Assembly: GCA_021813235.1 (NCBI GenBank)
Contig: JAKALG010000030.1
Span: 1 to 8,482, forward strand
DNA: 8,482 nt
From: a bacterium
Lineage (GTDB): Bacteria; Patescibacteria; Paceibacteria; UBA9973
Reading direction: 5' to 3'
Of the stretch, positions 1 through 5,652 are shown one piece after another (position 1 is the first letter of the stretch; the number at the start of each line of letters is the position of its first letter). Made by a program: the position numbers and the translations under genes. Below the pieces are notes generated by a model, which was not told where the DNA came from, did not search any database, and worked only from the letters and a program-made list of their open reading frames with translations.

Positions 1-47
1 CCAATAATCAAACCAATAAAAAAATTCAAAATAATTTTTAAAAACAT
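1..47 (-). CDS. Partial hydrophobic ORF, N-terminus only
   Basis: An ATG at 47-45 opens a frame that runs off the left edge and gives MFLKIILNFFIGLII, a hydrophobic start typical of a membrane segment or signal peptide. It begins 3 nt after the stop codon of the small membrane protein upstream on the same strand, a spacing typical of translationally coupled operon genes. No Shine-Dalgarno is visible, which matches most genes here. Only 15 residues are visible, so no family can be named, and a chance ORF is not excluded. Confidence 0.4.
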   Translation of the reverse strand, partial: MFLKIILNFFIGLII

Positions 48-50
48 AAT

Positions 51-269
51 TTATATATCTTTTACTACCTCTTTTATTTTTAATGATTTAAATATTTTTT
101 TACCTAAAATTTTTCTTAGGAAAGATAGAGATTTATTTTTTCCTATTAACCAAACAAAACCTAAAACTACTAGCACGGTGCTTCCTGGAACTGGAAATAT
201 ATAAGAGATTAATCCCACCACTATGAAACTTATTCCTATTATTCTGTGAACGACACTCAAATTTTTCAT
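51..269 (-). CDS. Small two-helix membrane protein, PGPGW-like
   Basis: This 72-residue protein has two hydrophobic segments, about residues 8-25 and 29-43, followed by a basic tail (KNKSLSFLRKILGKKIFKSLKIKE). The turn between the helices reads FPVPGSTVLVVLGFVWL, which resembles the Pro-Gly turn of the putative transmembrane PGPGW family (variant PVPGS instead of PGPGW). The biochemical role of that family is unknown. The protein should sit in the cytoplasmic membrane with the basic tail inside by the positive-inside rule. The ATG at 269-267 has no Shine-Dalgarno. A TATAAT box at 290-285 would give a leader of only about 10 nt. A second hydrophobic ORF follows 3 nt after the stop, so the two are probably cotranscribed. 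The gene is divergent from clpP. The family call is by motif only. Confidence 0.7.
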   Translation of the reverse strand: MKNLSVVHRIIGISFIVVGLISYIFPVPGSTVLVVLGFVWLIGKNKSLSFLRKILGKKIFKSLKIKEVVKDI

Positions 270-284
270 AAAATTTGTAAATTC

Positions 285-290
285 ATTATA
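285..290 (-). promoter_or_regulatory. Minus-strand -10 box for the small membrane gene
   Basis: A perfect TATAAT on the minus strand lies 15 nt before the ATG at 269. No good -35 hexamer is found at the expected distance, so the promoter is supported by the -10 box and its position only. It is arranged back to back with the clpP promoter. Confidence 0.45.
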
Positions 291-313
291 AACTAAATGG
301 GGAAAATAAACAC

Positions 314-341
314 TTGAAAATTAAGATGAAAAGACTATAAT
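314..341 (+). promoter_or_regulatory. clpP promoter, predicting a leaderless mRNA
   Basis: TTGAAA at 314-319 and TATAAT at 336-341 are separated by 16 bp, a near-consensus sigma-70 type promoter. The clpP ATG begins at 348, only 6 nt after the -10 box. Transcription would therefore start at or within a base or two of the start codon. There is no Shine-Dalgarno, as expected for leaderless translation. Confidence 0.75.
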
Positions 342-347
342 AAACCC

Positions 348-947
348 ATGTTAATACCCACAGTAATTGAAAAAAGCCAATTTGGCGAAAGAGCTTATGA
401 TATATATTCCCGTCTTTTACGAGAGAGAATAGTCTTTTTGGCTGGTCCGATTGATGATAATGTGGCAAATATTGTCATTGCACAACTTCTTTTCCTCGAA
501 TCTGAAGACTCTAAAAAAGATATTTATCTCTATATAAACTCCCCTGGCGGTTCTGTCACTTCCACTCTCGCAATTGTAGATACAATGAATCATGTTCGCC
601 CCGACATTTCCACTTTCTGTGTCGGTATCGCGGCTTCTGGTGCAGCTATTATTTTATCTGCTGGTAAAAAAGGTAAAAGATTTATTTTGCCGAACGCTGA
701 AGTAATGATTCATCAACCATTGGGTGGAGTAGAAGGACAAGCGACAGATATTGCCATCACTGCAAAACATATTTTGAAAACGAAAGATAATTTAAATAAA
801 ATATTAGCCAAAAATACAGGTAAACCGCTTCCACAAGTAGAAAAAGATGTAGAAAGGGATTTCTTTATGGACGCAGATGAAGCTAAAAAATACGGAATCG
901 TTGACGAAATAGTCACAAAATCTAAAACTCCAGCGACTAAATCTTAA
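348..947 (+). CDS. clpP: ATP-dependent Clp protease proteolytic subunit ClpP
   Basis: ClpP is the serine-peptidase chamber that degrades proteins unfolded by a partner AAA+ ATPase (ClpX or ClpC/ClpA) in the cytoplasm. The product is 199 residues, normal for the family. The catalytic triad is intact: Ser97 in GIAASGAA, His122 in VMIHQPLGG, and Asp171 in VERDFFMD, the same numbers used for mature E. coli ClpP. The oxyanion-hole glycines are in INSPGGSV (residues 63-70), and the handle-helix region follows at about 130-160. The residues after the nucleophile are GAA where many ClpPs have MGA, a small change next to the active site. There is no long propeptide. The start fits a promoter that predicts leaderless translation. 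The gene stands alone on the plus strand and no Clp ATPase is in the window. Confidence 0.97.
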   Translation: MLIPTVIEKSQFGERAYDIYSRLLRERIVFLAGPIDDNVANIVIAQLLFLESEDSKKDIYLYINSPGGSVTSTLAIVDTMNHVRPDISTFCVGIAASGAAIILSAGKKGKRFILPNAEVMIHQPLGGVEGQATDIAITAKHILKTKDNLNKILAKNTGKPLPQVEKDVERDFFMDADEAKKYGIVDEIVTKSKTPATKS

Positions 948-965
948 TTTTTTACTCAAATAGAC

Positions 966-1004
966 AAAATAAAACCCCACCAACAGTAATAAGAATCGGT
1001 GAGG
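966..1004 (-). terminator. Intrinsic terminator of the minus-strand 97-residue ORF
   Basis: Read on the minus strand, CCTCACC (1004-998) pairs with GGTGGGG (981-975) across a 16-nt loop, and TTTTATTTT follows directly. The one imperfect pair is U-G on this strand but a C-A mismatch on the plus strand. The hairpin is therefore better formed in minus-strand RNA, consistent with serving the ORF that ends at 1027. Confidence 0.5.
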
Positions 1005-1005
1005 C

Positions 1006-1028
1006 TCTCTAGCGCTAATAGAGATTTT
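1006..1028 (+). terminator. Weak candidate terminator after clpP
   Basis: TCTCTA (1006-1011) and TAGAGA (1019-1024) form a 6-bp stem with a 7-nt loop, followed by TTTT. It lies about 60 nt after the clpP stop. The stem is short and not very GC-rich, so this is only a plausible terminator. Confidence 0.35.
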
Positions 1029-1320
1029 AAAAGTTACGAGGTTTTAATCTTGTTGGTGGTCCATTCCCTATACTAGACTTTGCTCTATACTGTTCCAGTA
1101 CGGCAAATGGCACTTTTTTATTGATTTTAACTAACTTCTCTTTTTGTGGAATCTCAATATTTGGTTCCACAAATTTCTTAGTTACTTCAATACTTTTAAC
1201 CACGACAACCTCCATTGAGTATATGTGCAATTGAGCCCTTCGTTTTGGCTCTTCGTTTATATTATCGCACAAATTAAAGAAAAATGCAAATATAGACAAG
1301 ATTAGACAAAATGGGTGCAT
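1027..1320 (-). CDS. Hypothetical small protein with secretion-like N-terminus
   Basis: I do not recognise this 97-residue product. Residues 1-18 (MHPFCLILSIFAFFFNLC) form a hydrophobic segment that could be a signal peptide or anchor, although there is no basic residue ahead of it and no good lipobox. The rest is basic and rich in Lys, Val and Glu (for example KEKLVKINKKVPF), ending GPPTRLKPRNF. The codon use resembles neighbouring genes. Support for a real gene: a perfect TATAAT on the minus strand at 1334-1329, eight bases before the ATG, predicting an almost leaderless mRNA, and an intrinsic terminator on the same strand just past the stop. No good -35 is visible. An internal ATG at 1215 is an alternative start that would remove the hydrophobic segment. 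The gene lies alone between clpP and rny on the opposite strand. Confidence 0.55.
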   Translation of the reverse strand: MHPFCLILSIFAFFFNLCDNINEEPKRRAQLHIYSMEVVVVKSIEVTKKFVEPNIEIPQKEKLVKINKKVPFAVLEQYRAKSSIGNGPPTRLKPRNF

Positions 1321-1328
1321 TTTGTTAT

Positions 1329-1334
1329 ATTATA
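1329..1334 (-). promoter_or_regulatory. -10 box of the 97-residue ORF
   Basis: A perfect minus-strand TATAAT is followed 8 nt later by the ATG at 1320, placing the transcription start within about 2 nt of the start codon. The expected -35 position holds ATAAAT, which is a poor match, so the call rests on the -10 box and its spacing to the ORF. Confidence 0.45.
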
Positions 1335-1431
1335 AGTGTTGACTTTTAAAAATTTATTTTCACTTGGTTTATAGAAATATCCAATATATGTTGTTGCAAG
1401 TTAAAATCTTAGATAAAAATTTTCACATCTT

Positions 1432-1460
1432 TTGCGTAAAGGCAAAACTACAAGTATAGT
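1432..1460 (+). promoter_or_regulatory. rny promoter
   Basis: TTGCGT (1432-1437) and TATAGT (1455-1460) are 17 bp apart. Transcription would begin near 1467, giving a leader of about 24 nt before the rny ATG at 1491. A TATAAG at 1471-1476 is a weaker alternative -10 box without a good -35. Confidence 0.55.
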
Positions 1461-1470
1461 GGTCTGTTTT

Positions 1471-1493
1471 TATAAGCCGACACAAGGCTTATG
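1471..1493 (+). promoter_or_regulatory. Leader hairpin enclosing the rny start codon
   Basis: ATAAGCC (1472-1478) and GGCTTAT (1486-1492) are a perfect 7-bp inverted repeat with a 7-nt loop GACACAA. A U-G pair (1471 with 1493) extends it to 8 bp. All three bases of the AUG at 1491-1493 are paired, and the only SD-like bases (AAGG at 1484-1487) lie in the loop and stem. This geometry would limit ribosome access unless the hairpin is opened. That it regulates translation is an inference. Confidence 0.5.
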
Positions 1494-3020
1494 AGTACAT
1501 TAATAGTAATTTTAATTGGAGTCCTAGTACTCCTTTTGGGTGTGGGCATCGGGTATTATCTCCGAGTAATTGTTGCGTTAGGAAAAAGAAAATCTATAGA
1601 AATTGATATCAAGCAAATGTTGGTCGGTGCTAAAGAAGAAGCACAAAAGATCACAGATGAGGCAAAAAACAAAGCAGAGAAAAGACTCGCCGAATTAAAA
1701 GAAGAAGAAAAGAAACACGAAGTAGAATTTAAGGAAACAGAAAAAAGACTTATCAAAAAAGATGAGTTTTTGGACGTTCGACAAGTAGAAATAAACAAAG
1801 AAGCAGAGAATATCAAATTAAAGGTTGATGAAATAAAAAAGATTCAAGAAAAAGTCGTTGGGTTGGAGACAGAAAAAATGGCCGAACTTGAAAGAGTAGC
1901 AAAATTGTCAGTTGATGAAGCAAAAGAAGAGTTGATGCGAGATATTGAAAAGAAATATGAAGAAGATATTTTAATTAGAATTCAAAAGCTGGAAAATAGT
2001 AATGAGGAGAAGCTAGATAGAAGAGCAAAGGACATCTTGGCAACCTCCATCCAGCGTTTGGCTTCCAGTACCGCTTCCGAACTAATGACCACAATAGTCA
2101 GTATTCCAAACAATGAAATCAAGGGTAAGGTTATTGGTAAAGAAGGCCGAAATATAAGGGCTTTTGAGCGAGCTTCTGGTGTTGAGCTCATTGTAGACGA
2201 TACTCCAGGCTCTATCATTATCTCCTCTTTCGACCCTATCAGACGCCAAGTCGCTCGTCTTGCACTTGAAAATTTGATTTTGGACGGACGTATTCAGCCA
2301 GCTAAGATTGAAGAGTTGGTAGAAAAAGCAAAAGAAGAAATAAATAAAATAATTAAAGAAAAAGGAGAACAAGCAGTCTACGAATGTGGAATATTCAACT
2401 TTGATCCACGCATCGTCGCCATTATCGGACGATTATATTTCCGTACAAGTTATGGGCAAAACGTTTTGCAACACTCTATTGAAATGGCGCACATCGCAGG
2501 AATGATCGCAGAAGAACTTGGAGCCGATGTCGCAATAGCGAAAGCTGGTGCACTCGTCCACGATATAGGAAAAGCACTTGATCATGAGGTCCAAGGTACA
2601 CATATTGAGATAGGTATGAGAATTTTGCAGAAATTCGGAGCAGACGAACGTATCATCACCGCTATGAAGTCTCACCATGAAGATCATCCTTATGAAACTA
2701 TCGAATCCGTCATCGTGCAGACAGCCGATGCAATCTCTGGAGGACGCCCAGGAGCACGTCGTGACTCAGTAGAAAATTATTTGAAGAGATTGCAAGAACT
2801 TGAAGCTCTAGTAAATGGCTTTACTGGCGTTGAAAAATCATATGCCTTGCAAGCTGGACGTGAAATACGCATATTTGTTACGCCAGAAAAAGTTTCAGAT
2901 GCTGAAGCGAAGATAATAGCGCATGATATTGCAGTAAAAATAGAACAAGAACTAAAATATCCTGGTGAAATTAAAGTAACTATGATTCGCGAGACTCGTA
3001 TAATCGAGTATGCAAGATAG
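1491..3020 (+). CDS. rny: Ribonuclease Y
   Basis: RNase Y is a membrane-anchored endoribonuclease that starts mRNA decay in many bacteria lacking RNase E. The 509-residue product matches the family length (about 520 in Bacillus) and layout. Residues 3-30 are an N-terminal membrane helix (TLIVILIGVLVLLLGVGIG). Residues about 45-190 are a charged Lys/Glu-rich coiled coil. A KH RNA-binding domain spans about 200-265 with the signature GKVIGKEGRNIR. An HD phosphohydrolase domain spans about 325-420 with His328, the metal-binding pair His357-Asp358 (LVHDIGKALDHE), His395-His396 and Asp413. The C-terminal domain ends with IIEYAR. No key residue is missing. The ATG at 1491 is chosen because the membrane helix begins immediately after it. 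The gene appears monocistronic, followed by a long inverted repeat rather than a classical terminator. Confidence 0.96.
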   Translation: MSTLIVILIGVLVLLLGVGIGYYLRVIVALGKRKSIEIDIKQMLVGAKEEAQKITDEAKNKAEKRLAELKEEEKKHEVEFKETEKRLIKKDEFLDVRQVEINKEAENIKLKVDEIKKIQEKVVGLETEKMAELERVAKLSVDEAKEELMRDIEKKYEEDILIRIQKLENSNEEKLDRRAKDILATSIQRLASSTASELMTTIVSIPNNEIKGKVIGKEGRNIRAFERASGVELIVDDTPGSIIISSFDPIRRQVARLALENLILDGRIQPAKIEELVEKAKEEINKIIKEKGEQAVYECGIFNFDPRIVAIIGRLYFRTSYGQNVLQHSIEMAHIAGMIAEELGADVAIAKAGALVHDIGKALDHEVQGTHIEIGMRILQKFGADERIITAMKSHHEDHPYETIESVIVQTADAISGGRPGARRDSVENYLKRLQELEALVNGFTGVEKSYALQAGREIRIFVTPEKVSDAEAKIIAHDIAVKIEQELKYPGEIKVTMIRETRIIEYAR

Positions 3021-3030
3021 AAATCCTTAA

Positions 3031-3144
3031 ATCTTTAAGAAATATAACTTTTGTAGGGGGTTTTGAGCGCGACGGCGCGAAAACTTCAGGATTTTTTAAG
3101 CTTCAAAAAATCCGTACCCGAAAAAAGTTCATATTTTTAAAGAT
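3031..3144. repeat. Branched inverted repeat between rny and hup
   Basis: An outer stem pairs 3031-3052 with 3123-3144 and has only single-base bulges at 3037-3041 and 3130. Inside are two further hairpins. GTTTT/AAAAC (3060-3064, 3080-3084) carries CGCG/CGCG with loop ACGG. GGATTTTTT/AAAAAATCC (3089-3097, 3105-3113) has loop AAGCTTC. Together these make a three-way junction of about 114 nt. No U-run follows the outer stem, so it is not a standard terminator. It may protect the 3' end of rny mRNA, be a processed RNA, or be a small palindromic mobile repeat. Confidence 0.6.
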
Positions 3145-3154
3145 CTTTCCCTAC

Positions 3155-3182
3155 TTGCCTTAAAAAACCCTTGATATATAAT
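3155..3182 (+). promoter_or_regulatory. hup promoter
   Basis: TTGCCT (3155-3160) and TATAAT (3177-3182) are 16 bp apart, predicting a start near 3189 and a leader of about 56 nt. An alternative pair, TTGATA (3171-3176) with TAAATA (3193-3198), also has a 16-bp spacer, so two overlapping promoters are possible. The leader holds a 6-bp hairpin (3207-3222, loop CGAA). There is no Shine-Dalgarno before the ATG at 3245. Confidence 0.5.
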
Positions 3183-3244
3183 ATATGTGTAGTAAATATA
3201 TAAGTAAATGGTCGAAACCATTATAAAAAATAACCTTAAAAACT

Positions 3245-3517
3245 ATGAATAAACAAGCATTAGCTGAATGGGTACACGGTAAACTTGGTGGTACGAAAGT
3301 ACAAGCTGAGGAAATCGTTGACGGATTGTTTGATGCTATCGTTTCCACTATGAAAAAAGGTGGCGAAGTATCAATAGCTGGTTTCGGAATCTTTTCAGTA
3401 AAAGGACGTGCTGCAAGAATGGCTCGTAATCCAAAAACTGGAGAACAAGTCAAAGTAGCTGCAAAGAAAGTTCCAAAATTTAGAGCTGCAAAGGCCCTAA
3501 AAGACGCAGTTTCATAA
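3245..3517 (+). CDS. hup: HU family DNA-binding protein
   Basis: HU-type proteins are small basic dimers that bend and compact DNA and help replication, recombination and repair. The product is 90 residues, the standard HU length. The N-terminal helices (MNKQALAEWVHGKLGG and KVQAEEIVDGLFDAIVSTMKKG) are followed by the conserved turn VSIAGFGIFSV (residues 42-52) and the beta-arm. The arm tip carries RNPKTGE (about 61-67), whose Pro is the residue that intercalates into DNA. The C-terminus (VPKFRAAKALKDAVS) matches the family. HU and IHF subunits are hard to separate by sequence; a single short protein without IHF features favours HU. The ATG at 3245 gives the canonical N-terminus. The gene is monocistronic, flanked upstream by a branched inverted repeat and downstream by another one plus a strong terminator. 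Confidence 0.95.
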   Translation: MNKQALAEWVHGKLGGTKVQAEEIVDGLFDAIVSTMKKGGEVSIAGFGIFSVKGRAARMARNPKTGEQVKVAAKKVPKFRAAKALKDAVS

Positions 3518-3576
3518 TTCTTTTTCTACTCTGTAGAGAGGTCGCGCGACCTGTCCGCCTATGGCGGAAAAGAATT
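3516..3576. repeat. Cloverleaf-like palindromic element after hup
   Basis: A perfect 9-bp outer stem, AATTCTTTT (3516-3524) with AAAAGAATT (3568-3576), encloses three side-by-side hairpins. They are TCTAC/GTAGA (3525-3537, loop TCT), the 14-nt palindrome AGGTCGCGCGACCT (3539-3552), and TCCGCC/GGCGGA (3554-3568, loop TAT; its last base is shared with the outer stem). Folded, this is a four-way junction of 61 nt. It starts inside the hup stop codon and lies just before the terminator. It could stabilise the mRNA 3' end or be a REP-like repeat. Confidence 0.6.
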
Positions 3577-3583
3577 GACTCAC

Positions 3584-3610
3584 AAAAAATCCCCTTCTCG
3601 GGGATTTTTT
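3584..3610. terminator. Bidirectional intrinsic terminator, hup / methyltransferase
   Basis: AAAAAATCCCC (3584-3594) and GGGGATTTTTT (3600-3610) form a perfect 11-bp stem with a 5-nt loop. Six T follow the GC core on the plus strand, and six A precede it, giving six T on the minus strand. It can therefore end transcripts of both hup and the convergent methyltransferase gene that stops at 3622. Confidence 0.9.
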
Positions 3611-3621
3611 GATTTATATAT

Positions 3622-4569
3622 TTAAGAAGTTAGAGCAACCATCATATTTTTAGCAATTCTATAAACAACTGGAACAGAAACTGAATTACCTATCTGTTTA
3701 TAAAGATAACTATCAGCGATGTTTGGTAGTTTGTAATCATTGGGGAATCCCTGTATTCTCGCGCATTCTCTTGGAGTTAATTTTCTCACTCCTTTTTTAT
3801 CCAACACCAATGGAACATTATGTCCTCCAGTTCCCATGTTTGCTGTCAATGTCGGGCATACTCCATTTTTATTTTCCCTTACATACTTTCTACGCCACTG
3901 ATAAATGGTATTAAATTTAAAAGGAAAACTTTTTAATTTTTCAAATAGTGGCTTATCATTATAGTAATATTTATTAGAAACTTCATTTTCTAATATATCT
4001 TGTATACTTGTCTTTAATTGTAAAGACTGTGGAAATATAAATTTCTTTATTAAACCAGTTTCCTTTTTAAAACCAATAATGTATACTCGTTCTCTGTTTT
4101 GAGGAATATTACCATATTCCATAGAATTTAAAACCGCATATTTGACATCATAACCCAAAATATCAAGTCTATTAAGAATAACTTGAAATGTCTTACCAAA
4201 ATTGTGTCCAGTAAGATTTTTGACGTTTTCAAGGAAAAACCCAACAGGATTACGTTCCTCTAAAATAGAAGCAATTTCAAAAAACAAAGTCCCTCTTTCG
4301 TCTTCCATACCTTTTCTTTTACCGGCAACAGAAAAAGGCTGACATGGGAACCCTCCTAATAATAAATCAAAGTTCGGTAAATCTTTCGATTTTATTTTCT
4401 TTATATCTTTAACAGTTAATTTAGGAGCAGTAAAATTTAAATCATAAGTATCTGCGCATTTTGGCTCAAAATCATTTGCAAAGACAGTATGGAAACCCGC
4501 CTTTTCAAAGGCTAATCTCACTCCACCTATCCCCGCAAATAAATCAATTGTTTTTATGTTTTTTTTCAT
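3622..4569 (-). CDS. DNA (cytosine-5) methyltransferase of an R-M system
   Basis: This enzyme transfers a methyl group from S-adenosylmethionine to carbon 5 of cytosine in a specific DNA site, protecting host DNA from the partner nuclease. Counting from the ATG at 4569, the protein has 315 residues with the C5 motifs in order: motif I DLFAGIGG (9-16); motif IV LLGGFPCQPFS with catalytic Cys76; motif VI FLENVKNL (112-119); motif VIII QNRERVYIIGF (157-167); a short variable target-recognition region, about 185-245, ending in PTLTANMGTGGHNVP; motif IX RKLTPRECARIQGFP (262-276); and motif X YKQIGNSVSVPVV (290-302). A TTG at 4575 would add two residues. I prefer the ATG because MKKNIKTIDLF is a typical start. 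The gene overlaps the end of the nuclease gene by 26 nt, implying coupled expression. The recognition sequence cannot be read from the protein by eye. The module lies between hup and lexA, suggesting acquisition there. Confidence 0.93.
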   Translation of the reverse strand: MKKNIKTIDLFAGIGGVRLAFEKAGFHTVFANDFEPKCADTYDLNFTAPKLTVKDIKKIKSKDLPNFDLLLGGFPCQPFSVAGKRKGMEDERGTLFFEIASILEERNPVGFFLENVKNLTGHNFGKTFQVILNRLDILGYDVKYAVLNSMEYGNIPQNRERVYIIGFKKETGLIKKFIFPQSLQLKTSIQDILENEVSNKYYYNDKPLFEKLKSFPFKFNTIYQWRRKYVRENKNGVCPTLTANMGTGGHNVPLVLDKKGVRKLTPRECARIQGFPNDYKLPNIADSYLYKQIGNSVSVPVVYRIAKNMMVALTS

Positions 4570-5044
4570 GTGCAATTTTAATTAAAATATCCCAATTTTC
4601 TTTATATTCTTGAAGCGTAGATAATGCTTTTGTTGTACCCCATTTCTTAAGATCTTTAACAGGAATAACATAACATTCACCATTTCTACTATCTACTGCC
4701 ATAAGAATATCTATATCTTTTTCTGTGTATTTATAAGTTCTACTTTTTACTTCTCTATTTATTTGCTTACCACTTCTACCGCCACCAGTAAAAGAGACAC
4801 TTCCTAAGCTACCGTTTTTATTTTTTCCTACACCTTTTATCTGGATACGCAATAATTTGCCACCACCTACATCAATAACTGCATCATATCTCCCATTTGG
4901 AATATCTACTCGAGAACAATTAAAGCCAGCCTTAATCGCTCTACCTATTCCTATTAATTCATCTGCACTTCCATTTATAGTTCTAAATATACCATCATCA
5001 TTTTTGGTTAAATTTCTTGCCCACTCTTTATTTTCAGAAGTCAT
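4544..5044 (-). CDS. Putative PD-(D/E)XK restriction endonuclease, Q-x-K type
   Basis: From the ATG at 5044 the protein has 166 residues. The nuclease core is visible: Glu29 in an early helix (SADELIGIGRAIKAGF), then GRYDAVIDV with Asp54, a short hairpin, and LRIQIKGV with Gln68-x-Lys70. This fits a PD-(D/E)XK fold in which the usual Asp/Glu is replaced by Gln, the variant known from the intron homing nuclease I-Ssp6803I and related small enzymes. A Gly/Ser-rich stretch (SVSFTGGGRSGKQ) and a region resembling the KYTEKDIDILMAV strand of other small PD-(D/E)XK enzymes follow. Its 3' end overlaps a C5 methyltransferase gene, so a type II restriction enzyme is the best guess; a Vsr-like or solitary nuclease is the alternative. 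An upstream GTG at 5068 and an ATG at 5050 are in frame. I chose 5044 because an extended -10 box at 5059-5051 places the transcript start there. The stop is TGA, the only one in the window. Confidence 0.7.
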   Translation of the reverse strand: MTSENKEWARNLTKNDDGIFRTINGSADELIGIGRAIKAGFNCSRVDIPNGRYDAVIDVGGGKLLRIQIKGVGKNKNGSLGSVSFTGGGRSGKQINREVKSRTYKYTEKDIDILMAVDSRNGECYVIPVKDLKKWGTTKALSTLQEYKENWDILIKIAHEKKHKNN

Positions 5045-5050
5045 ATACAT

Positions 5051-5059
5051 ATTATAACA
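5051..5059 (-). promoter_or_regulatory. Extended -10 promoter of the R-M operon
   Basis: The minus strand reads TGTTATAAT, an exact extended -10 element (TGnTATAAT). No clear -35 is seen, which extended -10 promoters tolerate. The expected start point is about 5044, exactly on an in-frame ATG, so the nuclease mRNA should be leaderless. The promoter lies in the 35-nt gap after lexA. Confidence 0.65.
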
Positions 5060-5079
5060 AATACTCACACAAAAAGCAG

Positions 5080-5649
5080 CTAATACTTCCTAACCACAGC
5101 TTTGAGGACCGCGACAACATTTAAGCTTTGGGAGGGATAGATAGGTTTATAATTTTTATTTGCTGGCTCGAGCCAAACTTTTGAACCATCCTTACGAAAA
5201 TATTTCATTGTAAACTCTCCATCCACTTCAGCGATAACTATTTGCATATCGCGAGCAATGTTTGCTTTCTCTACGAGTACCATATCCCCTTTCTCTATAT
5301 GCGCATCTATCATAGAGTCGCCATCAACTTCCAGCATATAAGTCAGCGGTTTATTTTTTATAAGAAAATCATCCAAGTTCACAGTATCCATCAATTCTTC
5401 TTCCACGTCAGCAGGTAGTCCGGCTGTCACAAAGCCAAGCATTGGCACTTCTCCGAAAGTTTTGGTCGGAATGAGTCTTCCTAAATGATCTTTTGCCACG
5501 AGCCCAGCTTCAATCAACTTTTCTACAACTTTGAATACAGCATTCTTGGATTTGAAGCCGAAGAGCTCCATCATTTCAGAATAGGTGGGCATTCTTTTAT
5601 TTTTTACGTAAAAAGATTCTATTTTTGTCTGGTAAATATTTTTCGCCAT
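5080..5649 (-). CDS. lexA: LexA repressor, SOS regulator
   Basis: LexA represses DNA-damage genes and cleaves itself when activated RecA filaments form. The 189-residue protein has an N-terminal winged helix-turn-helix (about 1-60; PTYSEMMELFGFKSKNAVFKVV) and a C-terminal S24 peptidase-like domain. The self-cleavage bond is Ala76-Gly77 in GFVTAGLPADVEEE. The catalytic pair is Ser112 (VDGDSMIDAHI) and Lys149 (EFTMKYF), with the same 37-residue Ser-Lys spacing as E. coli Ser119/Lys156. The hinge and dimer end (LNVVAVLKAVVRKY) are typical. The ATG at 5649 lies 3 nt after the stop of the small upstream gene, with no Shine-Dalgarno, indicating coupling. A matching LexA box in the upstream promoter indicates autoregulation. 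No terminator separates it from the R-M genes downstream. Confidence 0.95.
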   Translation of the reverse strand: MAKNIYQTKIESFYVKNKRMPTYSEMMELFGFKSKNAVFKVVEKLIEAGLVAKDHLGRLIPTKTFGEVPMLGFVTAGLPADVEEELMDTVNLDDFLIKNKPLTYMLEVDGDSMIDAHIEKGDMVLVEKANIARDMQIVIAEVDGEFTMKYFRKDGSKVWLEPANKNYKPIYPSQSLNVVAVLKAVVRKY

Positions 5650-5652
5650 AAA

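Noticed and set aside
286..468. Minus-strand ORF over the clpP start
   Set aside because: It overlaps the clpP promoter and N-terminal coding region, has no family features and is a shadow of clpP.
2082..2372. Minus-strand ORF inside rny
   Set aside because: It lies wholly inside the KH region of a well-supported gene, and its Phe/Asn/Tyr-rich sequence is what reverse-reading a Lys/Glu-rich gene gives.
3160..3453. Minus-strand ORF opposite hup
   Set aside because: It covers the HU gene in antisense and has no features of its own; the HU protein accounts for the sequence.
3516..3576. tRNA gene suggested by the cloverleaf shape
   Set aside because: Too short, with a 9-bp acceptor-like stem, no 7-nt anticodon loop, no T-loop GTTC motif and no CCA end.
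4544..5068. Start of the nuclease at the GTG at 5068
   Set aside because: The -10 box TATAAT lies downstream of this codon, so the R-M promoter could not include it; the ATG at 5044 matches the predicted transcript start.
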